A stretch of DNA of 13,787 nt. Source: Burkholderiales bacterium. GTDB lineage: Bacteria; Pseudomonadota; Gammaproteobacteria; Burkholderiales; Thiobacillaceae. The stretch covers positions 1-13,787 of the forward strand of contig SXTL01000040.1 in NCBI GenBank assembly GCA_005790965.1, given 5' to 3'. Each line of letters begins with the position of its first letter. Positions within the stretch are counted from its first letter, which is position 1. Positions 1 through 7,675 of the stretch are shown here, in pieces. The notes beneath the pieces are model-generated. The model saw only the letters and a program-made list of their open reading frames with translations, was not told the origin of the DNA and did not search any database. The translations under genes and the position numbers were made by a program.

Positions 1-415
1 CACGCGTATTTGAGTTGCCTGCAAACTGGCTGAGCTCAACGCGCGGAAGCGGTGTCCACCCGGCCTTGCGATGTTCGGCGACGACATTGGTAAAGATGCC
101 GCCACGCACATAAAAACGGGCCGTCAGGCGCATGAAACGCGGTTCGGTTGCGCGTACCAAGTCATCGAGGATGCGGTTGGTGACATCTTCGTGGAAGTGG
201 CCCTCGTCGCGGAACGACCACATGTAGAGCTTGAGACTTTTCAGTTCCACGCACGCTTGATCGGCGATGTAGTCCAGGGTCAGGGTGGCAAAGTCCGGCT
301 GACCGGTTTTTGGACATAGACAGGTGAACTCCGGAATTTCCATGTGGATGTGGTAATCCCGCTCCGGCCTCGGGTTTGGGAAGGTTTCAAGCGTTTTGCT
401 GGGCAGACTGGGCAT
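1..415 (-). CDS. queF: NADPH-dependent 7-cyano-7-deazaguanine (preQ0) reductase QueF, 3' end cut by window edge
   Basis: QueF reduces the nitrile of preQ0 to the aminomethyl group of preQ1 with NADPH, a cytoplasmic step in making the tRNA base queuosine. The reverse strand from ATG at 415 gives 138 codons with no stop before the window ends, so the C-terminus is missing or nearly complete. The N-terminus MPSLPSKTLETFPNP is typical of the family. The motif FTCLCPKTGQPDF holds the nucleophile Cys34 and Asp41. The substrate-binding stretch VELKSLKLYMWSFRDEG (about 56-72) is followed by Glu76, which sits 42 residues after the cysteine as in the Bacillus enzyme. This is the short unimodular type, not the long E. 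coli type. It diverges from smc with a 70-base spacer. No strong ribosome-binding site is visible. Identification is secure; only the end is unseen. Confidence 0.95.
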   Translation of the reverse strand, partial: MPSLPSKTLETFPNPRPERDYHIHMEIPEFTCLCPKTGQPDFATLTLDYIADQACVELKSLKLYMWSFRDEGHFHEDVTNRILDDLVRATEPRFMRLTARFYVRGGIFTNVVAEHRKAGWTPLPRVELSQFAGNSNTR

Positions 416-460
416 GGCAGGAAAGGTCTCAATGACAAAGCTTCAGTTACAATCCGGCTG

Positions 461-466
461 ATTATA
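461..466 (-). promoter_or_regulatory. Possible -10 element for queF
   Basis: In the 70-base spacer between the divergent queF and smc, the reverse strand carries a perfect TATAAT about 45 bases upstream of the queF ATG. The region 17-18 bases further upstream (GCAAGG or CGCAAG) is a poor match to a -35 box, so the call rests on the -10 alone. An equally good promoter for smc on the forward strand was not found. Confidence 0.35.
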
Positions 467-485
467 CCCAGCCCGTGACTTTGCC

Positions 486-3400
486 TTGCGCCTCAAGCAT
501 ATCCATCTGGCCGGATTCAAGTCCTTTGTGGATCCGGTTAGCATCCCGGCACCGACCAATCTGACTGGCATCGTCGGTCCGAATGGCTGTGGGAAATCGA
601 ATGTCATCGATGCCGTGCGCTGGGTTTTGGGCGAATCCAAGGCCCGCGAGCTCCGCGGCGAGACCCTGCAGGATGTTATTTTCAACGGCTCGGCACAGCG
701 CAAGCCCGCCGCCCGCGCCGTGGTTGAGCTTCTGTTTGATAACAGTGATGGGCGCGCGCCCGGTCAATGGGCCTCCTACGCAGAGATTTCAGTCAAACGG
801 GTGTTGACCCGCAACGGCGACTCCAGTTATTTCCTCAATCATGTCCATGTTCGGCGCCGCGATGTCACCGACTTGATCTTGGGCACTGGTCTGGGCGGAG
901 ATGCCTACGCCATCATCGAACAGGGGACCATTTCGCGTCTCATTGAGGCACGGCCGGAAGAGATGCGCGGCCATCTCGAAGAGGCTGCCGGGGTTTCCAA
1001 ATACCGGGAGCGGCGACGCGAGACCGAGCATCGCTTGCGCGATACCCGCGAAAATCTGGAGCGGGTTGAGGACATTCGTGGCGAACTGCGCCGCCAGATT
1101 GAGCGCCTCACCGTCCAGGCCGAGGTGGCACGGCAGTATTTTGACTTACAGGCTCAACAGCAGTGGCGTGAGTCGCAACTCGCCCTGGTTCGGCGTCGTG
1201 ACACTCAGGCCGCGCAGGCCCGCATTCTGGCTGATCAGGCGCGGGCCCGAATCGACATGGAGGCGTGCGCCGCTAATATTCGCCAAGCCGAGCGCCAGGC
1301 CGAGGCGGAACGGCAACAGCAGCACGAGGCGGTCAGCCAACTTAATCAGATTCAGGCCGCCTACTACGCCGCCGGTGCGGAGGTCACTCGCCTGGAGCAG
1401 ACGCTGGCGCACCTGCGCGAACAGCGCCATCGCTTGGAGACGGATCGGCGTCACACTGAGGAACGCCAGCACGCTTTATTGGCAGAGACCGCGACCATTG
1501 GCCAGGAACGCGAGGCTACGACCCGCGCCGTGGCTGAGGCCGAAGCCGAGAGTAAGGTCCTGGAGGCCGCCTGGGCCGATCAGCAATCCGCCCTTCCGGA
1601 GGCCGAATCCGCCCTGCAGACGGCCCGGGCCGCCCATGCCGTTAGCCAGCGGCAACTGGCCTCTTTGCAGCAGGACGAGGCCCTGGCTCGCAATCAGCGC
1701 GAACAAGCCCTGCGCAACTTGCAGCAACTGGCGCTGCGTATGGAGCGCCTGACTCAGGAGCTGGGGCGTTTGCTGCCGGTGGATGTTGGCGCCATTGAAC
1801 GCCTTGAGGCGGAGCAAGCCAATGCTGAGGCGGCCTTGAATGAGACAGACAGAGACTTGCTGAATGCCCGCGATGGGATCGAGGCGGCCGAACAGGCGTG
1901 GCGTACGGCTCATGGGGCCGTGACCGAGGCCCAGCGTGCCTTGCATCACTGCGAAGCACAGTTGGCTGCGGTGCAGCGTTTGCAACAGCAGAGTGAACAG
2001 TCCGAAGTGCAGACGGCTGACTGGCTGGCGGGTCATGACCTGACCGCTTGTCAGCGCCTATGGCAGGTCATCGAAGTCGAGCCGCGCTGGGAAGCGGCGG
2101 TCGAAGCGGTTCTGGGTCCGCGTCTGGAGACCTTGGCAGAGACCTTGAGCCGCGCTTGGTTAACCCATTTACCCTCGGGTCGGCTGGATTTCCCCCTCGC
2201 TGGGGCAAAAGCTCAGGTCACCGGTTCACTGCCAGCCGGGCTGACCCCGTTGGCTGGACAGGTGCGCTGTCGCGAGCCGGTGTTGCAAACCTTTCTTGAC
2301 GCCGCACTTGCCGGCGTGGCTTGTGCCGAGGATTTGGCGACGGCCCTGGCGCAGCATGGCGATCTGCCTTGGGCCGTTTCTTTGGTAACCCCGGAGGGCC
2401 ATCGTGTCAGTACTCACGGGGTCAGCCTAAATGCCCTGGATCCCGCGCGGCATGGGATCTTGCGCCGGGCCCGCGAGCTGGCTGAATTGAGCGCTGACGA
2501 AACGCGTCTGCGGGCCGTGAACGCGTCCAGCCAGGCCGCCTTGCAGGGCGCGGAGGCCGAACGAAGCCGGGCTCGGATTGGTCTTGATGCGGCGCAACAG
2601 GCCCAGCGCACGGCTCAGACTGTGGCCCACAAGACCCAGATTCACCTTCTTCAGGCGCGCGAGGCGGCCCAGCGTAGCGCGGCGCGGCGCACCCAGATTG
2701 AGCACGAACAATCCGAAATTGCTCAACAGCAGGCAGATGAAAGCGCACGACGCACGACCGCCGAGGCTCAATTAACGGATAACCGGACGGGTGTTCAGGG
2801 GCTAGAGGCCCAGTTGCAGGAGCAGCGTCAGGCTTTGCAGCGCGCTGACACACAGCTTACGGCGCAGCGCGCGGCCGAGCGTGCCGCCCAACAGGCCGTG
2901 CAATCCGGGCAGATGGCGATGCATACCCTGACCCTGCGTCTTGAGCGTTACACAGCGGAAGCCGGGCGGAAAACGGATGAGGCGAGCCAACTGGAGAGCC
3001 ACGCAGCCCGCATCCACAACGAGTTGGCGGAACTGGTTGAGGCGCCGCTCTCGGCCGCCTTGCAAACGGCGCTGGATGAACGCCAACGGGCCGAGGCCTT
3101 ACTGGTTGCTGCGCGCGAAGCCCTTGAAAGGAGTCAACAGGCCTTGCGCAGTCACGAACAGGCGCGGATTCAGGCGGAACAGGCCCTTGAACCGTTACGG
3201 GCGCGATTGCAGACGCTGGAGCTCAAACACCAAGAGGCTCATCTCAAGGAGGCTCAGTTCGCTGAGCAATTGGCTCAGCACCTGCAGGCGCTCTCCGGGC
3301 CGTGGGCCGGGTTTGATGAGACGGCGATAGCCGCCACCCTGGTCGCCGAGGACAAGGAGGCGCGCCTAGCGGCCGAGATCGGTCGCTTGCACAGTGAAAT

Positions 3401-4073
3401 TGAATCGCTTGGGGCCGTGAATATGGTGGCCTTGGTCGAACTGGACGCGGCCAGCGAGCGGCTCGGTTATCTGGATGCGCAGGCCGCTGACCTGGAGGCT
3501 GCCGTGGCGACCCTCGAGGGCGCGATTGCGCGTATTGATGCGGAGAGTCGGACCAACCTGCAGGCGGTCTATGACCGCGTCAGTCTCGAATTCAAGGCCT
3601 TTTTCCAGGAGTTGTTTGGCGGCGGCGAGGCGCAACTGGTGCTGACCGGCGAAGACATTCTGGAGGCCGGGCTAACCATCGTCGCCCAGCCACCCGGCAA
3701 GAAAAACAGCTCTATTCACCTCTTGTCGGGTGGTGAAAAGGCCCTCACCGCGTTGTCCTTGGTGTTCGCGCTGTTCCGTCTCAACCCGGCCCCGTTTTGT
3801 CTGCTCGATGAAGTGGATGCGCCGCTCGACGACAGCAACACCGAGCGCTACTGTCGTCTGGTGCAAAAGATGTCGGCCGAGACCCAGTTCCTGTTCATTA
3901 CCCACAACCGCCTGACCATGGAGATGGCGCGTCATCTGGTTGGCGTGACCATGCCCGAGCCCGGTGTGTCGCGACCGGTGGCGGTCGATGTCGAGGGCGC
4001 CTTGCAACTGGCCGATAATGTGCTCCCTGCTCAGCCATCTACGCAGCTGCCTATTCATTTACCTACGGCATGA
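486..4073 (+). CDS. smc: Chromosome segregation protein SMC
   Basis: SMC is the ATPase core of the SMC-ScpAB condensin, which folds and separates the chromosome. The 1195-residue product has the full family layout. An N-terminal head carries Walker A GPNGCGKS at 31-38. A first coiled coil, rich in Glu, Gln, Ala and Arg, runs from about 170 to 500. The hinge is at about 513-650, and a returning coiled coil extends to about 1010. The C-terminal head has the signature LLSGGEKALTAL near 1078 and Walker B with D-loop CLLDEVDAPLDDSN near 1105. The TTG start was chosen because it gives MRLKHIHLAGFKSFVDP, the standard SMC N-terminus; no in-frame ATG or clear ribosome-binding site precedes it. The stop overlaps the yoaA start in ATGA. 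The usual gammaproteobacterial downstream partners zipA and ligA are absent. Scp genes are not in the window. Confidence 0.97.
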   Translation: MRLKHIHLAGFKSFVDPVSIPAPTNLTGIVGPNGCGKSNVIDAVRWVLGESKARELRGETLQDVIFNGSAQRKPAARAVVELLFDNSDGRAPGQWASYAEISVKRVLTRNGDSSYFLNHVHVRRRDVTDLILGTGLGGDAYAIIEQGTISRLIEARPEEMRGHLEEAAGVSKYRERRRETEHRLRDTRENLERVEDIRGELRRQIERLTVQAEVARQYFDLQAQQQWRESQLALVRRRDTQAAQARILADQARARIDMEACAANIRQAERQAEAERQQQHEAVSQLNQIQAAYYAAGAEVTRLEQTLAHLREQRHRLETDRRHTEERQHALLAETATIGQEREATTRAVAEAEAESKVLEAAWADQQSALPEAESALQTARAAHAVSQRQLASLQQDEALARNQREQALRNLQQLALRMERLTQELGRLLPVDVGAIERLEAEQANAEAALNETDRDLLNARDGIEAAEQAWRTAHGAVTEAQRALHHCEAQLAAVQRLQQQSEQSEVQTADWLAGHDLTACQRLWQVIEVEPRWEAAVEAVLGPRLETLAETLSRAWLTHLPSGRLDFPLAGAKAQVTGSLPAGLTPLAGQVRCREPVLQTFLDAALAGVACAEDLATALAQHGDLPWAVSLVTPEGHRVSTHGVSLNALDPARHGILRRARELAELSADETRLRAVNASSQAALQGAEAERSRARIGLDAAQQAQRTAQTVAHKTQIHLLQAREAAQRSAARRTQIEHEQSEIAQQQADESARRTTAEAQLTDNRTGVQGLEAQLQEQRQALQRADTQLTAQRAAERAAQQAVQSGQMAMHTLTLRLERYTAEAGRKTDEASQLESHAARIHNELAELVEAPLSAALQTALDERQRAEALLVAAREALERSQQALRSHEQARIQAEQALEPLRARLQTLELKHQEAHLKEAQFAEQLAQHLQALSGPWAGFDETAIAATLVAEDKEARLAAEIGRLHSEIESLGAVNMVALVELDAASERLGYLDAQAADLEAAVATLEGAIARIDAESRTNLQAVYDRVSLEFKAFFQELFGGGEAQLVLTGEDILEAGLTIVAQPPGKKNSSIHLLSGGEKALTALSLVFALFRLNPAPFCLLDEVDAPLDDSNTERYCRLVQKMSAETQFLFITHNRLTMEMARHLVGVTMPEPGVSRPVAVDVEGALQLADNVLPAQPSTQLPIHLPTA

Positions 4074-6073
4074 CTGAACTGGCGACTGATCTGACCCGGC
4101 TGTTTGCGGCAGAGGGACCGTTTGCTACGGCCATCCCGGAGTTTCGTAGCCGCCCCATGCAACAGGCGATGGCCGAGCGCATTACCGAGGCGATCGAGCA
4201 AGCCGGGATTCTGGTGATCGAGGCCGGTACCGGTACGGGCAAAACGCTGGCTTATCTGGTGCCAGCGCTGTTAGCCGGGGGCAAGGTGCTGCTCTCGACG
4301 GCCAGCAAGACCTTGCAGGACCAGCTCTTTCAGCGTGATCTGCCGGCCGTGCGTGCCGTCCTGCAACGACCAGTCAGTACGGCTCTGCTCAAGGGGCGGG
4401 CGAATTATGTGTGTCACCTACACCTCGCCCGTGCCCTTGATTCCGGGCGTTTTCATGCGCCGGGTGAGGTGCGTGACCTGAAAAAAATTGCCCAGTTCGC
4501 TGCCCGTAGCGACAGCGGTGACCGCATGGCCTGCCAGAGCGTGGGCGAAGAGTCGGCAGCCTGGCCGTATGCGGTTTCGACCCGCGACAACTGTTTGGGC
4601 AGCGAATGTCCCCATGTGCGCGACTGCTTTGTTCTCAAGGCGCGCAAGAAGGCCCTGGAGGCCGATGTCGTGGTCATCAATCACCACCTCTTTTTCGCGG
4701 ATGTCTGGCTAAAGGACGAGGGGGCGGGGGAGTTGTTGCCCAACGCGAATGTGGTGATCTTCGACGAGGCGCATCAGTTGCCTGATATTGCCAGCTTGTT
4801 TTTTGGGGAGCGTCTGTCGACCGGGCAATTGCTGGATCTGTGCCGTGATGTGCGTGAAGCGGCGGCGATCGGTGCGGCGGATTACGCGCCTCTACCCAAG
4901 GCCGCCCATACCTTGGAAAAAGCCTTGCGCGACACGCGTTTGGCCTTCACCGCGGCCACACCAGGTGGACGCTTGCCGATTGAACGGGTCAACGCGCCGG
5001 GTCGGTTGGCACTGGAGACCGTCACCCCGTTGATCTCCGATCTTCGTCACCAGATCGAAACGCAGGCCATGCGTTCTGAAGAACTGGAGCAGCTCGCTAA
5101 TCGCTGCAGTGACGCTGAACAGCACTGGCAGCGCTGGTTGGCCAATGGAGGGGAGGCGGCAAGTGAGGCAGGCGAACAGGTGCGCTGGCTGGAAATCACT
5201 GCGTATGGGGTGACCCTGCACGCCACGCCGCTTGATGTCGGCAGCGAGTTTGCGCAGCGCCTGAAAAGTGATAACACCCAGGAGCGCGCTTGGATCTTTA
5301 CCTCAGCCACGCTGTCGGTGCGCGGTAATTTTGCGCACTATCTGAGCCAGATTGGCGTCCCTGAGGCGCAGACAGCGGTCTGGGACAGTCCTTATGATTA
5401 TGAGCGGCAGGCCCTTTTGTATGTTCCCGCGCAGATGCCGGAGGCCAATACGCCGGGCTACACGATGGCCGTGCTCGAGCGTGCCTGGCCGGTGCTGCAC
5501 GCCAGTCAGGGGCGGGCCTTTCTGCTCTTCACGAGTCTGCGCGCCTTGCAAGAGGCAAAGGTGCTGCTGACCCAGCGTTTGGCTGAGGCCGGTCTGGACT
5601 GGCCGTTGCTGGTGCAGGGAGACGATAGCCGCAGCGCTTTGCTGGCACGCTTTCGCAGCGAAGATCATGCGATTCTGCTGGGCAGTCAATCTTTCTGGGA
5701 AGGCGTTGATGTGGCTGGAGAGGCGCTCTCGCTAGTGGTGATCGACAAACTCCCCTTTCAGCCACCGGACGATCCGGTGCTGGCGGCACGCATTGAGCAA
5801 TTGCGCCAGGCGGGCGGAAATCCCTTTTTCGAGATTCAGCTTCCCCAGGCGGTGATTAACCTAAAACAGGGGGCCGGCCGGTTGATTCGGCGCGAGACGG
5901 ATCGGGGTGTGCTGATGATTTGCGACACCCGCTTGGTTGATAAACCTTATGGCAAGCGTATCTGGCAATCCTTGCCACCCATGCGCCGGAGCCGGATAGA
6001 GGCTGAGGCTGTCACTTTTTTCGCTCAGACCAGTGGCCAGAAAAACGCTGAGGAAGATCTCTCAACAGACTGA
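4070..6073 (+). CDS. yoaA: DinG-family ATP-dependent DNA helicase, YoaA-type
   Basis: This is a superfamily 2, XPD-like 5'-to-3' DNA helicase with an iron-sulfur cluster. YoaA in E. coli helps repair stalled forks and partners the clamp-loader subunit HolC. The 667-residue product shows motif I EAGTGTGKT at 51-59. Four cysteines are placed as cluster ligands: Cys115 (NYVC), Cys175, Cys180 and Cys186 (CLGSECPHVRDC). The DEAH box lies at 232-235 (VVIFDEAHQLPD). Motif V-like SQSFWEGVDV and motif VI QGAGRLIRRETDRG are near the C-terminus. Length fits YoaA (about 640) better than DinG with its different insert. No exonuclease domain is fused. The start ATG overlaps the smc stop and the stop overlaps the next gene's ATG in TGATG, so all three are probably co-translated. 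YoaA and DinG are hard to separate by eye, so the family is certain and the symbol less so. Confidence 0.93.
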   Translation: MTELATDLTRLFAAEGPFATAIPEFRSRPMQQAMAERITEAIEQAGILVIEAGTGTGKTLAYLVPALLAGGKVLLSTASKTLQDQLFQRDLPAVRAVLQRPVSTALLKGRANYVCHLHLARALDSGRFHAPGEVRDLKKIAQFAARSDSGDRMACQSVGEESAAWPYAVSTRDNCLGSECPHVRDCFVLKARKKALEADVVVINHHLFFADVWLKDEGAGELLPNANVVIFDEAHQLPDIASLFFGERLSTGQLLDLCRDVREAAAIGAADYAPLPKAAHTLEKALRDTRLAFTAATPGGRLPIERVNAPGRLALETVTPLISDLRHQIETQAMRSEELEQLANRCSDAEQHWQRWLANGGEAASEAGEQVRWLEITAYGVTLHATPLDVGSEFAQRLKSDNTQERAWIFTSATLSVRGNFAHYLSQIGVPEAQTAVWDSPYDYERQALLYVPAQMPEANTPGYTMAVLERAWPVLHASQGRAFLLFTSLRALQEAKVLLTQRLAEAGLDWPLLVQGDDSRSALLARFRSEDHAILLGSQSFWEGVDVAGEALSLVVIDKLPFQPPDDPVLAARIEQLRQAGGNPFFEIQLPQAVINLKQGAGRLIRRETDRGVLMICDTRLVDKPYGKRIWQSLPPMRRSRIEAEAVTFFAQTSGQKNAEEDLSTD

Positions 6074-6459
6074 TGTTACGACTATTTTTCCTGTCTTTTT
6101 GGTTGGCGCTACCCGTTCGAGCCGAGTCATCGCTCGCCGCAGAAACGCGCGTTATTGTGCAGACCTCGCCCTTGGCGGGTTTTCAACACTACGCCGGGCG
6201 GGCGCTGTTTCCACTCCTGCGCGTGGGGGATCGGCTGGATCTGATTCGCGAACCAGATAACCCCTTTGACCCGCGGGCGGTGCGGGTGGATTGGCGGGGC
6301 GTGCAGATCGGTTATGCCCCGCGCATGGATAATATCGACTTGGCACGGCTTCTCGATCGAGGCGGTGGGCTGGAGGCGCGCATCCTCCATTTGGAGGTGA
6401 GCCGTGACCCGTGGCGACGGATCCTGTTCGAAGTCGTCGCCACCGAACCGGTACAATGA
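6073..6459 (+). CDS. Predicted exported HIRAN-domain protein
   Basis: The product has 128 residues. Residues 1-18 look like a signal peptide: a short basic start (MLR), a hydrophobic core FFLSFWLALP, and a plausible signal peptidase site after VRA. Residues of about 28-120 match the HIRAN fold: TSPLAGFQHYAGR, then VGDRLDLIREPDNPFDPRAVRV, then GVQIGYAPR. In eukaryotic HLTF/Rad5 this domain binds the 3' end of single-stranded DNA; stand-alone bacterial copies have no settled role. The gene starts inside the yoaA stop (TGATG), so it is probably in the smc-yoaA transcript. A DNA-end-binding fold with an export signal is odd, so either the ligand differs or the leader is misread. No membrane helix lies after the leader and no cysteine follows it that would suggest a lipoprotein. 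Domain call is good; function is unknown. Confidence 0.85.
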   Translation: MLRLFFLSFWLALPVRAESSLAAETRVIVQTSPLAGFQHYAGRALFPLLRVGDRLDLIREPDNPFDPRAVRVDWRGVQIGYAPRMDNIDLARLLDRGGGLEARILHLEVSRDPWRRILFEVVATEPVQ

Positions 6460-6506
6460 CAGCGCTTGCCTGTCTTTCCCCTTGCCCCACTTTTTATTGA
6501 ACGACC

Positions 6507-7193
6507 GTGCCGATTCTTGCCCTTGAAACCTCAACCGAATGGTGTTCTGCTGCCTTGGATATGGGGGGCGAAGGGCTGGGTGGTGACCTGCATTTGCGCG
6601 AAGCTCACGCAGGCAACCGACATTCGGAAATGATCCTGCCGATGGCACTGCAACTCATGGCGGAAGTAGGAATGCCTCTGTCGCAACTCGATGCCATTGC
6701 CTATGGTGAGGGTCCGGGTTCCTTCACGGGCCTAAGGATTGCCTGTGGGGTAACGCAAGGCTTGGCTCTGGCCGCGGGCTGCCCCGTCATTGGGGTGGGC
6801 AGTTTGCAGGCGCTGGCTGCGGCAGCGGCCCTTGAAACCGGGGCAGCAGGGGTGTTGGCCATTCTCGATGCGCGCATGGGTGAGGTCTATGCCGCGCGAT
6901 ATTGGCAGGGTGTCGAGGTCTCGCCGCCAGCTCTGTACAAGCCGGAGGCCTTACCCTCGCCAGAACCCGGCGAGTATGTGGCCGGAACAGGTTTTTTTGC
7001 CTACGAGGCGCTATTGACCACGGCCTGGGCCGGGTTGGACTACCGGGTGAGCATGCAACGCTATCCCAGCGCGATACAAGTGGCCCGACTGGCCGTTCCG
7101 CGACTCCTAGCCGGAGCAGCCTATTCGGCCGAGAAGGCGGAGCCCGTTTATGTACGGAACAAGGTTGCCCTCAAGAAGAGTGAGCGAACATGA
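6507..7193 (+). CDS. tsaB: tRNA threonylcarbamoyladenosine biosynthesis protein TsaB
   Basis: TsaB is the scaffold partner of TsaD in the TsaBDE complex, which puts N6-threonylcarbamoyladenosine at position 37 of ANN-decoding tRNAs. The 228-residue product starts PILALETSTEWCSAAL, the ASKHA-fold beta hairpin. GEGPGSFTGLRIACGVTQGL (67-86) is the family signature, and the C-terminus PVYVRNKVALKK is typical. TsaB lacks a catalytic site of its own. The start is GTG at 6507; no better in-frame start or strong ribosome-binding site is visible in the 47-base gap after the HIRAN gene. The stop overlaps the rimI start in ATGA. The tsaB-rimI pair is common in proteobacteria, which supports both calls. 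Confidence 0.95.
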   Translation: MPILALETSTEWCSAALDMGGEGLGGDLHLREAHAGNRHSEMILPMALQLMAEVGMPLSQLDAIAYGEGPGSFTGLRIACGVTQGLALAAGCPVIGVGSLQALAAAAALETGAAGVLAILDARMGEVYAARYWQGVEVSPPALYKPEALPSPEPGEYVAGTGFFAYEALLTTAWAGLDYRVSMQRYPSAIQVARLAVPRLLAGAAYSAEKAEPVYVRNKVALKKSERT

Positions 7194-7675
7194 GCGTTGC
7201 CATGGCGATCCAGTTCCGGCCCATGCAGCCAAGTGATCTGGGTGCGGTGTACGCTATTGAGACGGCGGCCTACCTATTTCCCTGGACGCAAGGTAATTTT
7301 ACCGACTGTCTGGAGACAGGTTACCGTTGTGAGGTCATGCTGGAGAGCGGTGTTGTGGTGGGTTACAGCATTCTGGCCATAATGGTGGATGAGGCCCATA
7401 TTCTTAATTGTTGCGTCGCCCCAAGCTCCCAAGGGCGCGGTTTGGGACGCCAGATGATGCAGCACTTGATCAACCGTTTGCCGCAGATGCGCCTGCCCAG
7501 CCTGCTCTTGGAGGTGCGCCCGTCCAATACGGCGGCCATTCATTTATACGCCGACTTGGGTTTTCTTGAGATTGGGCGGCGGCGCAGTTATTACCCGGCT
7601 CCGGCAGAGGCAGGCGGTCGCGAGGATGCGCTGGTGATGCGCTATACGGCAGGCTCCGCGGCGGTGAGCGCATGA
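7190..7675 (+). CDS. rimI: Ribosomal protein S18-alanine N-acetyltransferase RimI
   Basis: RimI is a GNAT-fold enzyme that acetylates the N-terminal alanine of ribosomal protein S18 using acetyl-CoA. The 161-residue product has the acetyl-CoA loop SSQGRGLGRQMM at about 79-90, then LLLEVRPSNTAAIHLYADLGF. Glu108 and Tyr120 stand 12 residues apart, as the catalytic Glu103 and Tyr115 of E. coli RimI do. The start ATG at 7190 overlaps the tsaB stop and has a purine-rich AAGAG upstream; a second in-frame ATG lies at 7202. The stop overlaps the next gene in ATGA. The C-terminus has a short Ala/Gly-rich tail beyond the GNAT core. The family is certain; the S18 specificity is inferred from the tsaB neighbour and motif match. 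Confidence 0.94.
   Translation: MSVAMAIQFRPMQPSDLGAVYAIETAAYLFPWTQGNFTDCLETGYRCEVMLESGVVVGYSILAIMVDEAHILNCCVAPSSQGRGLGRQMMQHLINRLPQMRLPSLLLEVRPSNTAAIHLYADLGFLEIGRRRSYYPAPAEAGGREDALVMRYTAGSAAVSA

Noticed and set aside
901..1752. 283-codon frame overlapping smc in another forward frame
   Set aside because: Arg/Pro/Trp-rich composition typical of an off-frame reading of GC-rich DNA; SMC coiled coil covers the same bases without a break.
1476..2036. 186-codon reverse frame inside smc
   Set aside because: Antisense to an Ala/Glu/Gln-rich coiled coil, which lacks stops on the reverse strand by composition; no recognisable domain.
1150..3300. Recurring GAGGCC, GCCGAGG and CAACAGGCC words across smc as a possible DNA repeat array
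   Set aside because: They encode the Glu-Ala-Gln pattern of the coiled coil, with no fixed unit or spacing.
6460..6506. Promoter for tsaB in the gap after the HIRAN gene
   Set aside because: TTGCCT near 6466 and TTTATT near 6492 are too far apart (20 bases) and weak; not strong enough to list.
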